Assembly (NCBI RefSeq): GCF_029873635.1
Contig: NC_080423.1
Span: 101,990,991-102,054,990, forward strand
Direction of reading: 5' to 3'
Length of the DNA stretch: 64,000 nt
Source of the DNA: Malania oleifera
Taxonomy: Eukaryota > Streptophyta > Magnoliopsida > Santalales > Ximeniaceae
The notes beneath the pieces were generated by a model. It made no database searches and had not been told where the DNA came from. It worked only from the letters and a program-made list of their open reading frames with translations. This document shows, piece after piece, positions 12,330 to 24,747 of this stretch; the first letter of the stretch is position 1; the number at the start of each line of letters is the position of its first letter. The translations under genes were made by a program, and so were the position numbers.

Positions 12330-12542
12330 ATTGACGAACATAGGGCGCTTGTCGACGAGCATCCTTCTTGGGTTTGTCGACGGGGACATTCATCTCGTCA
12401 ACAAGAAGTTACCGAGAGGGCCGTTTTCAGTGCCTGAATCTCGTCGACGAGGAGTAGGCGTTGTTGACGAGACTACACTTGGACTTGTCAACGAGGTGAC
12501 GTGGCTCGTTGACGAGGCCACGTGAACAGCATTTTATATATA
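12330..12542 (+). promoter_or_regulatory. LTR B promoter: motif array plus TATA box
   Basis: About eight copies of the motif in its variants (TTGTCGACGAG, CTCGTCAACAAG, CTCGTCGACGAGG, CGTTGACGAG) precede TATATATA at 12535. The last spacer also contains GGCCACGTGA, a perfect G-box core (CACGTG). Confidence 0.5.
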
Positions 12543-12579
12543 GCCCTAAAACGGATTTTTTTGATGGAAATTTCATTTT

Positions 12580-12619
<40 letters not shown>

Positions 12620-13966
12620 AAATGGTTTCTCTAACTTCTCTATAAGATTTTGACTCCGTCTCTCCCTGGTTTGACGATCAGAAGCTACCACCATGATCCT
12701 GGGGAGATTCTCTATAACATAATTGGAGCGAAATGTTGATTTGAGAAGTTCGGGAACCATCCCAAAACCAGGGCAAGTAGATTATTTGAGTATTTTCAAT
12801 ATTACCTAGTTTATTTGAGGTTAGATTCTGTATTATATGCAAATATACTAGAGCTTTGTGAAGTAAAATCAAGGTCTTATATTTTCAGGAATAGGGTGTT
12901 CCTGCAAGCAAGGGTTGAGGATCTCAGTGTGTGGTATTTCAGAAATGCAGGTAAAATGATATATGGATTATAGTCTAGGATTTGAGCATATGTGGATTTG
13001 AGAATAAATGTATGCGATAATTATTTAGGTGAAACCAGTTGTTTGATTGGGAGATTATGTGTGTATTATCTCAGGATGTTGAAGTTATAAATACCGCACG
13101 TGTGAGACTGTAAATAGTAGTTAGAGTTCAGATAGTCAGGTAAGGAAAATATGCTATGTTAGGAATTTTAGTATGATTATTAGTAAAAATTACATGTTTT
13201 ACCAGATTATTATTATTCAGATTATAAAATATTTTTTATAGCAAAAAATACAGATTTTAGAGCATGTGAATTTATTTATTTAAATCATGTGGCATGAGCT
13301 TATAGTAAATTAGCACAGTATTTATGCGGCAACAAATACCATGTTTTATAGTAAATTAGAAAAAAATATCATGGGATATATATATATATTTTATAGAATG
13401 ATGAATTTTCAATACATATACAGAGAGAAATTATACAATATATTTAGAAACATGATTTACAGTATACGTATAGAAACCTATATTTTTAGAAATTTCAAAT
13501 TTCCATGATTTCAGAACCATAACACCTAGTTTATCAGATACACAGATAGATACATAGATAAACAGACATTAAATATTCAGTCAGTTACTCAGATTTTCAT
13601 ATTAGTTTTGTAATGTTATGGTTATTTCAAAATCATGGTAAACCAGTAATATAAAATATATGTTACATATATATTATTAGACCCTAATGGACCAGATTCA
13701 GATAGCATAGCACGGTATCGTAGTTATATTCAGTTTTGAGTGCAACCACATAACTCAGATAGTATGTGGATTCAGCAGTCGATCGTGCCTATGTTGTGGA
13801 CAGGCTCCCTATCAGCCAGAGTTGAGGAAGCCGATCTGACTTTCGGAGTTCAGTTGACTAATCTTGGTCGGCTAGCCAGGATAAGTCCCACCTATAGGTC
13901 GCACAACCTTGTCATGAGGGGTTAAATCATGACTTTCAGTTAGCCATCTAGTGAAGTTTACTCAGT

Positions 13967-13971
<5 letters not shown>

Positions 13972-14008
<37 letters not shown>
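13972..14008. repeat. (AT)n microsatellite
   Basis: Nearly pure AT dinucleotide run inside LTR B. A homologous AT run sits at the matching place in LTR G (about 55518-55557). Confidence 0.85.
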
Positions 14009-14011
<3 letters not shown>

Positions 14012-15663
14012 TATTTACAGAAACTGTAGACATACCTATGAATATTAGAAGTATTATGAATAGAAAATTCAGAAAAACAGTTTATGTTGAATAACATAAG
14101 TATGAGTTATATTGCACATTATTTATACATGTTTTATCAGAATCAACTATTTATGGTATTTCTAAATCCGTTTTTACAAATATGCAAACTCACCTGCTAC
14201 ACACTAGTAATAGCATATCTTGTCTTACTGAGCGTGGTCTCATCCCAGTGATTTAACATTTTTCAAGTGATCCAGCTAGGCGAGCAGATCAGGCTCGCAA
14301 ATAGAGGGGACTACAATATTGCCCTGTCTGTGGGGTGAGTATTTTGAGAAGTCATTTTTGGAGTAGTCCCTAGGTTCAGTTGAGGGTATTTTTGGAAATG
14401 GCTGTATATGCATATTTTAGGAAACTTCTTATACTCTGGTATTGTATATATTGTTATGATTGTATGTATTTTGCTTCCCGCTGTTTAGGTAGTTTATTGG
14501 GTTCCAGTTTCCACGGTCCCTATTTGGCCGTGATGATGGTTTGGTTTATTAGAAGGTATCGGAGTAGGGGTGTCATGACCTGCTCATTTTACTCTTTTTT
14601 TTTTTTATATTATCAACATTATAAAATCAATACTACATATCCCACAATCCAACTCAGCAGGTTACCATCCACCTGGACCCGTGGGTACCAGGGATATAAC
14701 AAAACATACAGCAGAAGCCTACGCAGCAGAAAGTATAAAATTATATAAATCTCATCATAATGTGCCAAATACATACCAGAGTACTATAAACACTAACTCT
14801 CAATATATATACATCCCAAAAATGGAATCTAGGGACAATTCCCACAAAACCTTAACTGTCCCTACTAAAAACTTACCTTTCGCAGAGGGCAGATAAACAA
14901 CACTACTTTTGCGGGGCTTTTCCGCTTTCCTATCGGGGGCTCCTGAAAAGTTAATAAAATTTAGGGGTGAGACACCTTTCAGTAAGGGAAATAAACTAAT
15001 ACTAGTGTGTGGCAACATGAGAAATTTGTGTTCAACATGTATCATATATATAACACATTTAGTACTATTTCATCCAATCTGGGAAAACATATATATATAA
15101 ATCAACATGGCAGAACATACTGCATATTCATAACATATCTTAACTCATGTTATAAGAATAATAATAACATAAAACAATCCTGGTAGGTTAGCTGGCTGTT
15201 GTCATGTATTACCCCCACATGACTGGGTTGTGTGGCCTAAAGGCAGGACCTGACAATGGTTGGCCGACCACTGCCAAGTCGATAGTTTAGTCTGTAGGTT
15301 CGATGGGTCTACCCAGACTGGTCCGTACACCAGGGGCGATAACAGTACACTTCTCGAAAATAACCACATCGACCATCCAATCTCACACCACTCCGTACAG
15401 CGGCGTTAACACAGATATCATGATCACTGGGATCATGGACACATAGCAACGGTACCGTGCAAGTGCTAGCCTAAACCAAGCCAACCAGGTTCTGATATCA
15501 TATACATATACTGAAATCATGATACATAAATATCTCATTTCATTTATTTTCACATCAATCGTATCATTTCACATATATACATGTATCATAAAAATCATTG
15601 GCCTGTACACCGGTATTTCTCATTTTAACATAGCACGGCCCGTACGCCGGCAAACATATCCAC

Positions 15664-15664
<1 letters not shown>

Positions 15665-15690
<26 letters not shown>
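15665..15690. repeat. (AT)n microsatellite in LTR D
   Basis: A run of about 13 TA units in solo LTR D. Confidence 0.85.
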
Positions 15691-15694
<4 letters not shown>

Positions 15695-16410
15695 AAAACA
15701 TCTCGACCCGTACGCCGGTTTTCCCTCATAAAAATTCACATCATCCACATTCCCAGAAAACAACATTACACAATATTTTTACTCATGCCACACAGTAGAT
15801 TTTCCATATACTCAACATATGATCATTTTCACAGTATTTTGCAAATATAAAACATACATATATATAAACATATACATTTTCCATAAATCAAATGATAACT
15901 ATATATATTTATAAGCATTTTCCAAAACAATACTAGTTTAGCTTATCCCCTTACCTGATTTCTGGGAAGCCCCTAATAAAATTGCCCCGCACCCGCAGGG
16001 TTCCTAACTCAACACTCTGAATATGAAAAATCCTAGAATTAAAGTTCAATATTTCGAAGTATACAATATTTTCCTCAACTGCCAAAAACTCAAATATTTG
16101 GTAGAAAGTTTTCGCCCAAAAGCATTCAAGTTTAACACCTGAGGGGTTCCCTAACCAACACTCTGAAACTGAAAACCCCCAGTATTAAACTTTAGTATTT
16201 TCATGCGCACAACATTTCTTCTAATTAGCGCAAGACCAAATATGGCTTAAAAAACCTTACCTCAACTTTGGGATGATTTCCAACTAACTTTCTCCCACGA
16301 TCCGCTCCAGCAGATTTGGAGAGAACTCCGCCAGGAGCGTCGTGGTGACTTCGGATCGTCAATCTGACGACTGGTGGGGCCGAAAACGTAGAGAGAAGGG
16401 AGAGAGAACC

Positions 16411-16455
<45 letters not shown>

Positions 16456-16504
16456 GTTGCGTAAAAAAATAATATCTCTCCCAGGTTTTTCATTCTTATA
16501 AAAC

Positions 16505-16705
16505 AGGATTTCGTCGACGAGCCTGACCTTCGTCGACGAGTCCTTCACAAATTTCGTCAATGAGACCCTGTGTTCGTCGACGAAATTTAGGCTGCCTCAG
16601 AACCTCTCTCGGTATTTTCTCGTCGATGAATACAAGGGATTCGTCGACGAAGCCCTGAAACTCCCCCTTTTTGTTTTTCTCTTCCGAAATGCAATGTCGT
16701 CGACA
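16505..16705 (-). promoter_or_regulatory. TCGTCGACGA motif array in LTR D
   Basis: Seven to eight copies, several undecayed (TTCGTCGACGAG, TTCGTCGACGAA), in the promoter-proximal part of the solo LTR. It retains more intact CpGs than the arrays in C, consistent with a younger insertion. Confidence 0.45.
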
Positions 16706-17153
16706 AAGTCTACGGCTTCCTTTTGTTTCCGGTTTCCATTTCCCTTTCCTTATTATTTAAATTTCATTTTTAAATTCGGGTCGTTACAAGGGGGATTTCA
16801 CAATATATATATATAAGGGGAAAAATGGTATGAAAAATCAAGTCGCTACAAAAATGGCACTGAGAATAAGCTTATCTTGTCTGATCTAGTAGGTTCTTTG
16901 AAGGATAGAAGTGAAGATATTAGTGGAGTTGGGACATGGTTTATCACCAGTAACATACTCAAGTAGATAATACCCAGTGAGGAGGGCTTCAAACTGGGCA
17001 TGCCATTGAGGGAAGGTTGAAGGTTGAAGGTGTGAGGTTTTCATTTATTTGGGTAGTGATAATGAGAGCAATAAGAGGGATCTCTATTGGAGAGGGTGGA
17101 GTTGTGATCAGGTTCTCAGGGGAGGAAGGCTCTCATGATACCATGATATAGTT

Positions 17154-17645
17154 TGAAAATATTGACAACAAAATTCTTATTACTCTGAGGAAGAGTATTT
17201 CACCCTCCTAATACAAATGTTTGTATGGAAATATATACAAGTATACAAAATTTATTCTAAGAATGAAAGTTAAAAAATAAGTCTAGCTGTTACAAAGTTT
17301 TAACTCCTGATTTGCCTAACTGTTACAAAGTTTTAACTTGTGATTTGCCTAACTGTTACAAAGCTTTAACTCATGATTTGTGGCTGTTACAACCAAATTT
17401 ACATCCTAATAATCAGGTTATATGATCATGTGCTTGATTTGAGGAGTCCTCCTTTATACCGTTGACGATTTAATATCGAGAGCAAACAATCGAAGCAACA
17501 GCACCAAAACCGTTGACTGTTTCTTGCCATCCTGACAAAACCGTCGACGATTTCTCCTACAAACCTGCTGTAAACCACAACTTTTCTACCAAGTGTACTT
17601 ATTGTACATGCATTCCACTTAATATATGAGTGACATATCATAACA
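17154..17645 (-). mobile_element. Copia-like LTR with adjoining leader (minus strand)
   Basis: Read on the minus strand, it starts TGTTATGATATGTC at 17645 and ends near TATTTTCA at 17154. About 10 bases further lies TGGTATCATGAGAGCC, close to a tRNA-Met primer site. The length (492 bp), TG...CA ends and primer-like site fit a short copia-type 5' LTR plus leader (16851-17153). The element is cut by LTR B at 16850, so only this end is in the window. The superfamily is inferred, not proven by coding sequence. Three CGTCGACG-related motifs lie at 17455-17560. Confidence 0.5.
17287..17385. repeat. 33-bp tandem triplication
   Basis: Three successive units beginning CTGTTACAAAG at 17287, 17320 and 17353, with minor differences, within the copia-like LTR. 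Confidence 0.85.
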
Positions 17646-18780
17646 TATTTTTATTATTGGGTATTATATGATCATTTTTAAAAATAATTAAAATTAAAAA
17701 TATTGGTATTTCATTAACAATTATTTTAATTATTTATAATTAAACTTTAAATATTTTCTAGTAAAAAATAATATAAGATTATTATTTTAATTAATAATAA
17801 TATTTTTATTAATGTATATTTATAACATATTATTATCATATTAAATTATGATAAAAATAATATTATTAATTAACTTTAATATTTTAATTCATTTAATGTT
17901 ATTTTAAATTAATAAATAGTTCTAGAATTGAATTATAATAACTTATATGTATTTTCAATATATTTTAAATAAAAATGCTAATATTTTTATAATTAAAATT
18001 TTAAGTAATAATAAAATTAATTTTATAATTAAAGTTCAATATTTTGTACTAACTAAAATAATATAATATTACTTATTAATTAACAACAATCTTGTTTTTA
18101 ATGTATATTTATAACATATGATTATCACATCAATTTATATTAAAAATAGTATTAATAATTAAATTCAAATTTTTAGTTTATTTAATTTTAATTTTAATTT
18201 TAATTTGTTGATGATTTTTTTATTTATCCTAAAATTTAATTATACTTTATTAATAATTAATAGGTTATAATGCATAATAAAATAATGCATGTTTAATTTT
18301 CAAGAAACAAATCAATTAATAATTATGTTAACTGTTATTTTTTATTAGTATTTAAATATTTTTATTGACTAAAAATAATATAATATTATTTTTTGATTAA
18401 CTATAATCTTGTTCTTTTTTATATTTACATTTGATTATCATAAAATTTAAGTTAAAAATAATATTATTAATTAAATTAATATTTTAAATTTTTAATATTA
18501 ATTTAAATTAACAGATGGTTCTTCTTTTTCATTCTAAAATTGTATTATGCTTCATTAATAATTAACATATTATAATACATAATTATCTTCTAACATATTT
18601 TTAAAATTATAAAATAGTCACTAAATTTTCTAACATATTTTTAAAATTATAAAATAGTCACTAAATTTTCTTATATTTATAAAATTAACCACATCTATGA
18701 ACAATCTCACTTATGAGTGGCCAAATAGTTATTTTTGATTGTTTCTCAAAATTCACTAAAATAGTTATAAAAAAAAAAAA
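17646..18780. repeat. AT-rich region with diverged ~300-bp tandem units
   Basis: Almost pure A+T with no gene. Three blocks beginning near 17760, 18040 and 18365 share an order of sub-motifs (AAAATAATATAA, then ATTAATTAA, then a TATATTTA...GATTATCA stretch, then TTAATAATTAA), so this looks like an old degenerate tandem array of about 280-320 bp. It ends near a 20-bp A tract at about 18770-18789. It may be matrix-attachment-like DNA, but nothing shows that directly. Confidence 0.45.
18591..18670. repeat. Perfect 40-bp tandem duplication
   Basis: Units 18591-18630 and 18631-18670 are identical, beginning TAACATATTTTTAAAATT. The identity in otherwise decayed AT-rich DNA points to a recent replication slippage. 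Confidence 0.9.
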
Positions 18781-18789
18781 AAAAAAAAA

Positions 18790-19919
18790 GAAGTTATTCT
18801 GCAAAAGCACTTTTTATAAATAGTTTTCGTAGTATAAGTCAAACACAACTTTTTTTATAAAAGTATTTATTTTAAGTGATAAATACTATAAGCATTTCTT
18901 TCTAAGTGCTCCTAAACAGACCTAAGGACATGTTTGACTTGTGGAATGGAATGGAACAAAATAAGAAAGGAATATAATGATAATTTGAATGCAGAATAAG
19001 ATTTCTAGTCTCAATCCCAAGAATCCTTTCTATTTTTACGTACCAAACGTGTAGTAAAAATTCAATACATAGAAATCCTTTCTTGTATTATAATGCAATG
19101 TTTGGCACCTTAAGATATGGATAAGGAGTATAATAGATTACAAAGTAGTTGGATGACAAATATGTAGAAATATAATGACCAATTCCTCTTTATTTTTAAA
19201 TTGCATTAACATTTATTATTATTTTTTCATTTACATTAGCTTAGTCAATTTTTCATTTTTCTTTTTAGAAAAATTCAGATTAAATTATTTATTTTTTCAT
19301 TCAATCTTCCACTTAAGTAGGGTTCATACCTTATTAGTCATTTCCTCTCCATCAATTACCTCTCAAAAAAGGAAAATTTGAAGTATTTAATTTGGTCACA
19401 TTGTAATCAAGAGGTATTAGGCCAATTGTACACAATGAAAAGAGTTGATTTTGTGAATTTTTTTTTCAAAAAAAAAAAAAAACAAATAAATTTGGTGTAG
19501 TTCTGTTTTCTTTGCTTGAATTTCAATTAAAATGCAATTATTTTGTACACATGGATATGTAAAAATACCTGTTTCGATATCATAATAATTGAAAAAATAT
19601 TCACCATTCCAACCTCTCTTAAGAACAGAGAGGAGGAATTGAGGATATTCTATAGGGTAATTTTTTTTTAGTTATTTTTGAAATTTTAAATTCAAAACTC
19701 AGAAAAGGGGATCGATGCCTTCCCATAAAAACCTGCAATAATTGCTGAGGGAAAAACAAAACAATTAACTAATTCATATACACAAGGAACAAAAAGGTTC
19801 ACTTTGGGTGATGCAAGAAGTTAAAAGAAAAAAGGGATTATGGGAGAAAAGCGGCGTAACCCGTTTCAAGAGCAGATGGGTCAATGGATTTTCTTGAGAA
19901 AATGCAAGAAAAGTTGCAG
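18790..19919. other. Intergenic, 3' flank of RAF2
   Basis: No gene was found. Sequence at about 18910-19110, with GTTTGACTTGTGGAATGGAAT and inverted-looking GTTTGGCACCTT ends, resembles a small non-autonomous DNA element, but no target duplication is clear. The polyadenylation region of RAF2 should lie below 19920. Confidence 0.35.
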
Positions 19920-22900
19920 CTATGCCCATATTCTCTTCTTTGGGACAAGATCTGATGTTTCTACCTTATCGATTTTCGCAGCAACGATAAAATCATTCAT
20001 GCTCAAACCCCCTGCAATTTAAGTCAAAAAAAAAAATAAAAATTGAAGGTTAGGTATAATACATATGGATCTTTACTTCATCCAAATCATTAAAAACTCA
20101 AGAGATAAACTTGTGATCTGATGAGGTGCAAAACCAAATCATCTGATCCAAGTAAACTACATAAAAGTTAATTTTGGAAAAACAAAAATGTTCATATGTG
20201 CAAATCCAAATGTAAAAGAATTAAGAAGTAAGAACCCTGAATCATCAAATTCTTTTCAGCTTACATAGCACATGAAGGTTATGGCAAGTTGGCAATACTT
20301 AAGTATCAGTATTAGACAGCCCTATCCAAATTCAAGCTTTTTCTGTATACAGTGTCAAGATATAAGATTCAATTAGCTTGAACCATTAAGACTTGTTTGG
20401 AACTTGGAAAAAGTTAGAGAAAAGAAAAGCAAGATAGGAAGAAATCCATTTTTCATGTTTGGTTTATTAAGGAAAGTTATAAAATTAAAAATATACCAAA
20501 TCAATGAATAGAAGTTTGATTTTACATATCATTAACATATGATTTTTCTAAATTTTTTACTTAAATTAGAATAATTTTTATTTTAACAATATTTGATAAA
20601 GAGAGAAAATATAATAGAAAATGAATTTCCTTCACATTTTCATTTTTTTTTTTCCATCTCCCAAACAAAATCTTGATCAAACAAAGGGTAAGAATATGAG
20701 AATTGATAAACAATGAAAAATTTATTCTGTAAACTGTCATGATAGGGTTCAAAAGAAGGCCTGCTAAATTATTTGAAATCATGAAAAATCAATAATTTAA
20801 CCCACTGCTCGACTAAACTCAAAACATTGTAAAATTGCTACAATTAACAGCTTATTTCAATTAAAATTCCCAACTAGAAATCCAGTAATGCCATATCAAA
20901 ATGCTGGGAACAGAACATTTTAGTAATATTGAGGACAAACTATATATAACCCATGGGAAACTATTCATTTAAATCCGTAACTCTCTGTTTGGGTGAAGGA
21001 TTTTGCGACAGAAATGAAAAGAAAAAGAAAAGAAGACAGAAAAAAACTTTGCATTGCGTTTTCTATCTCAATTATTAATAAGAATTAAAGTCTATTCAAA
21101 TGTAATACAAAATTAAGAAAAATCAAAGATTAATGGCATGAAAAACTGAAAAATGATGTTCATTAATTTACTCTAAGTTTCATTCTTTCCTATTTTCTTA
21201 TGCAACCAAACAAGAAAAAAGTGGTTTCCTTTATATCTTTCTTTTTTTCCCTTTCATATTTTCCAAGTTCCAAACAGATCCTCGCTCAAACTGAAGCTTC
21301 AAAAGCAGCTTTTAACAGACCAAACAAGCATATTATCCTAGCTCAGAAATTTGCATAATTTATTTATATGTTTCCCATTTTCAGTTTATTTAGGTATGAA
21401 TGTGATTCTTCTATACCTCAGGTTCCTAGCAAAATCACATTAACAGAAGAAGCTGAGTGAAATAAACAGACAAACAGTTCTCATTAGAAATTTAGAATCA
21501 ACATTACCTATGGAAGCAGTCCAAAGTTCAGCTCTAACTTGATTGGGATGTTCCAAGTGAAGATTTGGGAAATGGCCTGCAGCTTCTGCAACCTTGTAAA
21601 TTCTATTCACAAGTTCAAGCCCACATCTGAAGTCCCTCAATTTCCAGAGACACTGTAATTTAAGTGCCCCCTCTTCATCCAAAATTCTCCACCCAACAAC
21701 CTAGAGTGAAAAAAATTACACTAACTATGAAAATAAGGAAGTGTTTTGAAGTACGGATTCTGGGGCTTTGGACCTTTAGTTCGGATTTGTATGGAATTGG
21801 GGGGAAAAATCAATACAAATTTACAGTTAGTTTCGGTCAAATCCACACAAATCTAAATTCAAGGCCCGAAGTTCATGCTCTTGAACTTAAGGGAATGTAA
21901 AAGAAATAAACAGCAATTATACTAGATTTCTGATAACTACATACAGGCTCTTGGGATTTTTTAAGATCTGTGAGCCTCTGATAAAGAAGAAAGTCAAGAT
22001 TAGCTGTCGATGCTTTGCTTTTTCTTTAGGTAATCAAGTGAAAATTTGAACAAACAAATTGGGTGGAGAAGTTTTACTAGCTAATTGCTTCACTTGAAGA
22101 GAGAAAAAAAAAAAGGAAAAGAAATACAAAAGTTAGGAAGTTATGACTTGTTTGGTAAGCAAGAAAAAAATAAGATGAAATGAAATTGATCTTTATAATT
22201 TTACACATGTGCAGTTTTACATTTCCACATACTTGCTAAATAACTTTTCATTCAATTCCACTTTCATTCCATTCTAAGTTACCAAATATTGGGTCATTAC
22301 CAATTTTGATTAAACTGGCAACTGAAATCGATCAAAGTCTCATCTAATTCAGCCAATTATGAGACTGTCAAAATGCAAAACTTCTCAATTTCGACATTCT
22401 CACAGCACCTCATATGAAATTCCAAAACAGAGAAGATAGAACTTCAGACTTCTGAACAACTGCTACTGCTATTCACGCGGCTACTGAAATGAAATTTAAG
22501 AACAGGAAACCAAAATATTCAACTTATTGGGACGAAACCAATTAGTTGATTTTTTGCCATTTCAGTAACTCACGAGACAAAATTCCAAACCACAGAACCT
22601 AAAATCAAGAACTTATACAAGAAAGACATTTTTGGATGCAGCAATTTTGCTGCTTCAAACATCATGCTGAAAGTTCTATTTTGCAGGATTTTGCTCAAAC
22701 AACTACTAGTCGAACTTCAAAGAAGTCTAATTCTGCCATTTCCGCGGCTACCAAATACAAAGCAGCTGTCCAAATCCCAAGATTTCCAAAAAGAAATTAT
22801 ATAAAAAAATGTAATTGGGTTTCTCAGTTTCGCCATTTCCAAAGCACCTCGGACGAAATTACAAACCAGAGATTTTATTAAAACAGCTTTTCGAAACAGA

Positions 22901-23447
22901 TTGTTATTGCTGTTCCCAAATTAAGCTGCTGGCATGAAGTAAAGGAGCAGGAATCCAAAAGCTTCACCTTCTTGAGAAGCCGTTTCAGAAGTTCACGAGA
23001 CAAAATTCCAAGCTCTAAGTCATGGAAGCTAAGATTATGAACAGATACTCAAAGGGGCGCGAAATAAAAACACAATCTAACCTTGTTTAAGAGCTTCTGA
23101 GCATCTTCCTCCGACATGGGAGGCTGCGAGGGGGGCACCGGAGAGCAGTGCTGTCGCGCGAGAGAGAGCGCGGAGAGATCGGGAATGAGGATTTTGTGCT
23201 CGGTGTCGACGTTGCCCAGCACCTTCTCCCCGAACCCACTCTCTATCTCCGCCGGGAACGGGTCTCGCGCCCCAAATTCCCCCAACATGTCGCCCCCCAG
23301 GGCCCGAGTTCGAACCCAACTTCGATTTTTCATGAGTCCCGGAAGGCGGTGGCGAGAGAGAGAGATTAGAGACTTTTGGATTGAGTGAGGACCGGGACAA
23401 CGCGGAGATACACAGGCGGAGAAGCAAAGGGGGGTGGTGGTGGCCAT
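19920..23447 (-). CDS. RAF2: Rubisco assembly factor 2 / SDIR1-interacting protein 1 (PCD-like, chloroplast)
   Basis: Three exons, 23082-23447, 21508-21700 and 19920-20011, joined at GT-AG sites in compatible phases (0, then 1), encode 216 residues, close to Arabidopsis At5g51110 (about 220). Residues 1 to about 50 are rich in Ser, Arg and Pro like a chloroplast transit peptide. The family block DPFPAEIESGFGEKVLGN (exon 1) leads into the pterin-4a-carbinolamine dehydratase-like domain (residues 123-216), with GHFPNLHLEHPNQV at 164-177 and the ending LSMNDFIVAAKID. Known role of the family: a stromal chaperone for assembly of Rubisco large and small subunits, also reported as an SDIR1 partner in ABA/salt signalling. 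The dehydratase HH pair is GHF here, as in the plant family, so enzyme activity is doubtful. The start is the first ATG of the exon. No breaks seen; it looks functional. Confidence 0.93.
20388..20676. mobile_element. MITE-like element in RAF2 intron 2
   Basis: The ends are imperfect inverted repeats: AAGACTTGTTTGGAACTTGG on the left, and on the right (minus strand) AAGATTTTGTTTGGGAGATGG. The interior is AT-rich without coding potential. A similar element follows at 20983. The superfamily is not resolved. Confidence 0.5.
20983..21287. mobile_element. Second MITE-like element in RAF2 intron 2
   Basis: Left end CTCTGTTTGGGTGAAGGAT; right end, on the minus strand, GGATCTGTTTGGAACTTGG. About 0.3 kb with no coding sequence. 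Related in its terminal GTTTGG-type sequence to the copy at 20388. Confidence 0.5.
22380..23010. repeat. Diverged internal repeats in RAF2 intron 1
   Basis: Phrases such as ACGAGACAAAATTCCAA and CGCGGCTACYRAA recur three to four times at spacings of roughly 150-200 bp. This suggests an old, strongly diverged tandem array within the 1.38-kb intron. No coding meaning was recognised. Confidence 0.35.
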
Positions 23448-24747
23448 GGAGGTTCTGGGGATTCTTCCACTCTGCCTCTACCCCTAGCAAGCCGCTTTGC
23501 AAGATTTTACTCTGTAAGAAAAATCTGTACAAGAATTACCTTGTCCAAAAAGAATCGCTATGTTTGTGATTATTCTAGTTTGAATTCCATACAACTCGAT
23601 TCAATTTTAAGAACTCAATTAAAACTCAATTTATTTTAAAATTAGTGAACTCAAATTTGATTTAATTGTAAATTCTTAAGTTTTATGTTCAACTCAATTA
23701 TATTTGATTACTAATTAATATTAAACATATGTGAAAAAAGATATATAATGCATATGTGCTACACAAAATATTTTATAACATATATATTATTTATCTCATG
23801 TATTATAAAATTAAAACTCAATTCATTAATTTGAGCTTAACTCAAACTTGAATAAACTCGATTCAAATCGAGTTAAATAGCGAGTTAAATCTAATTAGCT
23901 CCTGACTCGGTTACGCTCTTGGATAACTAGCATTGAAGATTTTAAAATTAATCTTTGTACATTCATCCCATTAAGCCCCACTAACTACAAGATAATAAAA
24001 ATAAAAAATAAAAATAGTATCTTAAAAAATATTAAATCGGCTATTAGAAGTAGCGATGCATCTATACAAGTTATTTTAAATGAGTTTGATAAGTGCAACC
24101 AATGGTTGGACATTATTTTCAAGACACGTTAAGTTATTAAAATTCTTTACTATTATATTAGAAATCTTACATTTAAATTTTGAGAAAGATGAAAAGGAAT
24201 ATGAGATGAAAGATCGGTTAATTCCTGTTATGTAAGTTCACACTTTAAAGCTCCAATCAATCAAAACAATACCTAAACATACATGTAGATGAGTTTCAAA
24301 TAATATTTTGAACCTCGAAATTCATGTCTTAAATTTAAACTTACAATTGATTTGAATAAAATATAATTTAAAGTTATATTAAGTTTTATTCATATTCACT
24401 TGAAATCCAAATGTTTTAGAGATGTAAAATTTTTTCACTTACAAGTTTATTGTTTTGTTTGATGGAGGGCCGTTCTACCAAAAGGGGAAAAGAAAAAGAT
24501 ATTGAAGGCTATTTTGAATTGAATTTCTCCCCAAAAGTTGAAACATGGTAATTATTAAATGAACAAAGGAGGCTAATAACACCTTCTCCCCAAAAGTTCA
24601 AACATAAATGTCATTCTGTTTATCTTCCTTTCTTTTTTTTTACCTTATTTACACTTTCCTAGCTTTCTAATAATCATAAAACCTCCAAAATATTTAAAAA
24701 TCTAACATTAATACCTCTTGAGATTTGTTTGTTACTCATTTACTCTT
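23448..24747. other. Intergenic region upstream of RAF2
   Basis: Holds the RAF2 promoter, presumably just above 23447. No clear TATA box was identified. Otherwise AT-rich with no gene recognised. Confidence 0.5.

Larger units (their letters stand above)
14571..16788 (-). mobile_element. Solo LTR D (gypsy), minus strand, inserted in LTR B
   Basis: On the minus strand it starts TGTAACGACCCG at 16788 and ends AGGTCATGACA at 14571 (2218 bp). It is flanked on both sides by a perfect 5-bp duplication, AGGGG (14566-14570 and 16789-16793). No internal sequence is present, so it is a solo LTR left by LTR-LTR recombination. The perfect target duplication suggests it is younger than its host. It carries a motif array at 16505-16705 and a long GA (minus CT) tract at 16409-16446. 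Confidence 0.9.
12244..16850 (+). mobile_element. 3' LTR of element B, interrupted by solo LTR D
   Basis: Begins TGTAGAGACCCG after a purine-rich tract and ends AAGTCGCTACA at 16850. Removing the inserted LTR D (14571-16788 plus one target copy) leaves about 2.38 kb. It has a motif array at 12330-12520, TATATATA near 12535-12542, and a CT tract at about 12578-12618. Its body resembles LTR G (54084), including a shared block with CTCCCTATCAG and CATGAGGGGTTAAATCATGA. Confidence 0.8.

Noticed and set aside
14380-14748. Plus-strand frame of 122 residues
   Set aside because: It crosses the boundary between LTR B and solo LTR D at 14571, so it cannot be an ancient gene.
23077-23532. Overlapping minus-strand frame of 151 residues beside RAF2 exon 1
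   Set aside because: It is the GC-rich exon read in another frame. The frame starting at 23447 matches the RAF2 family and splices correctly.
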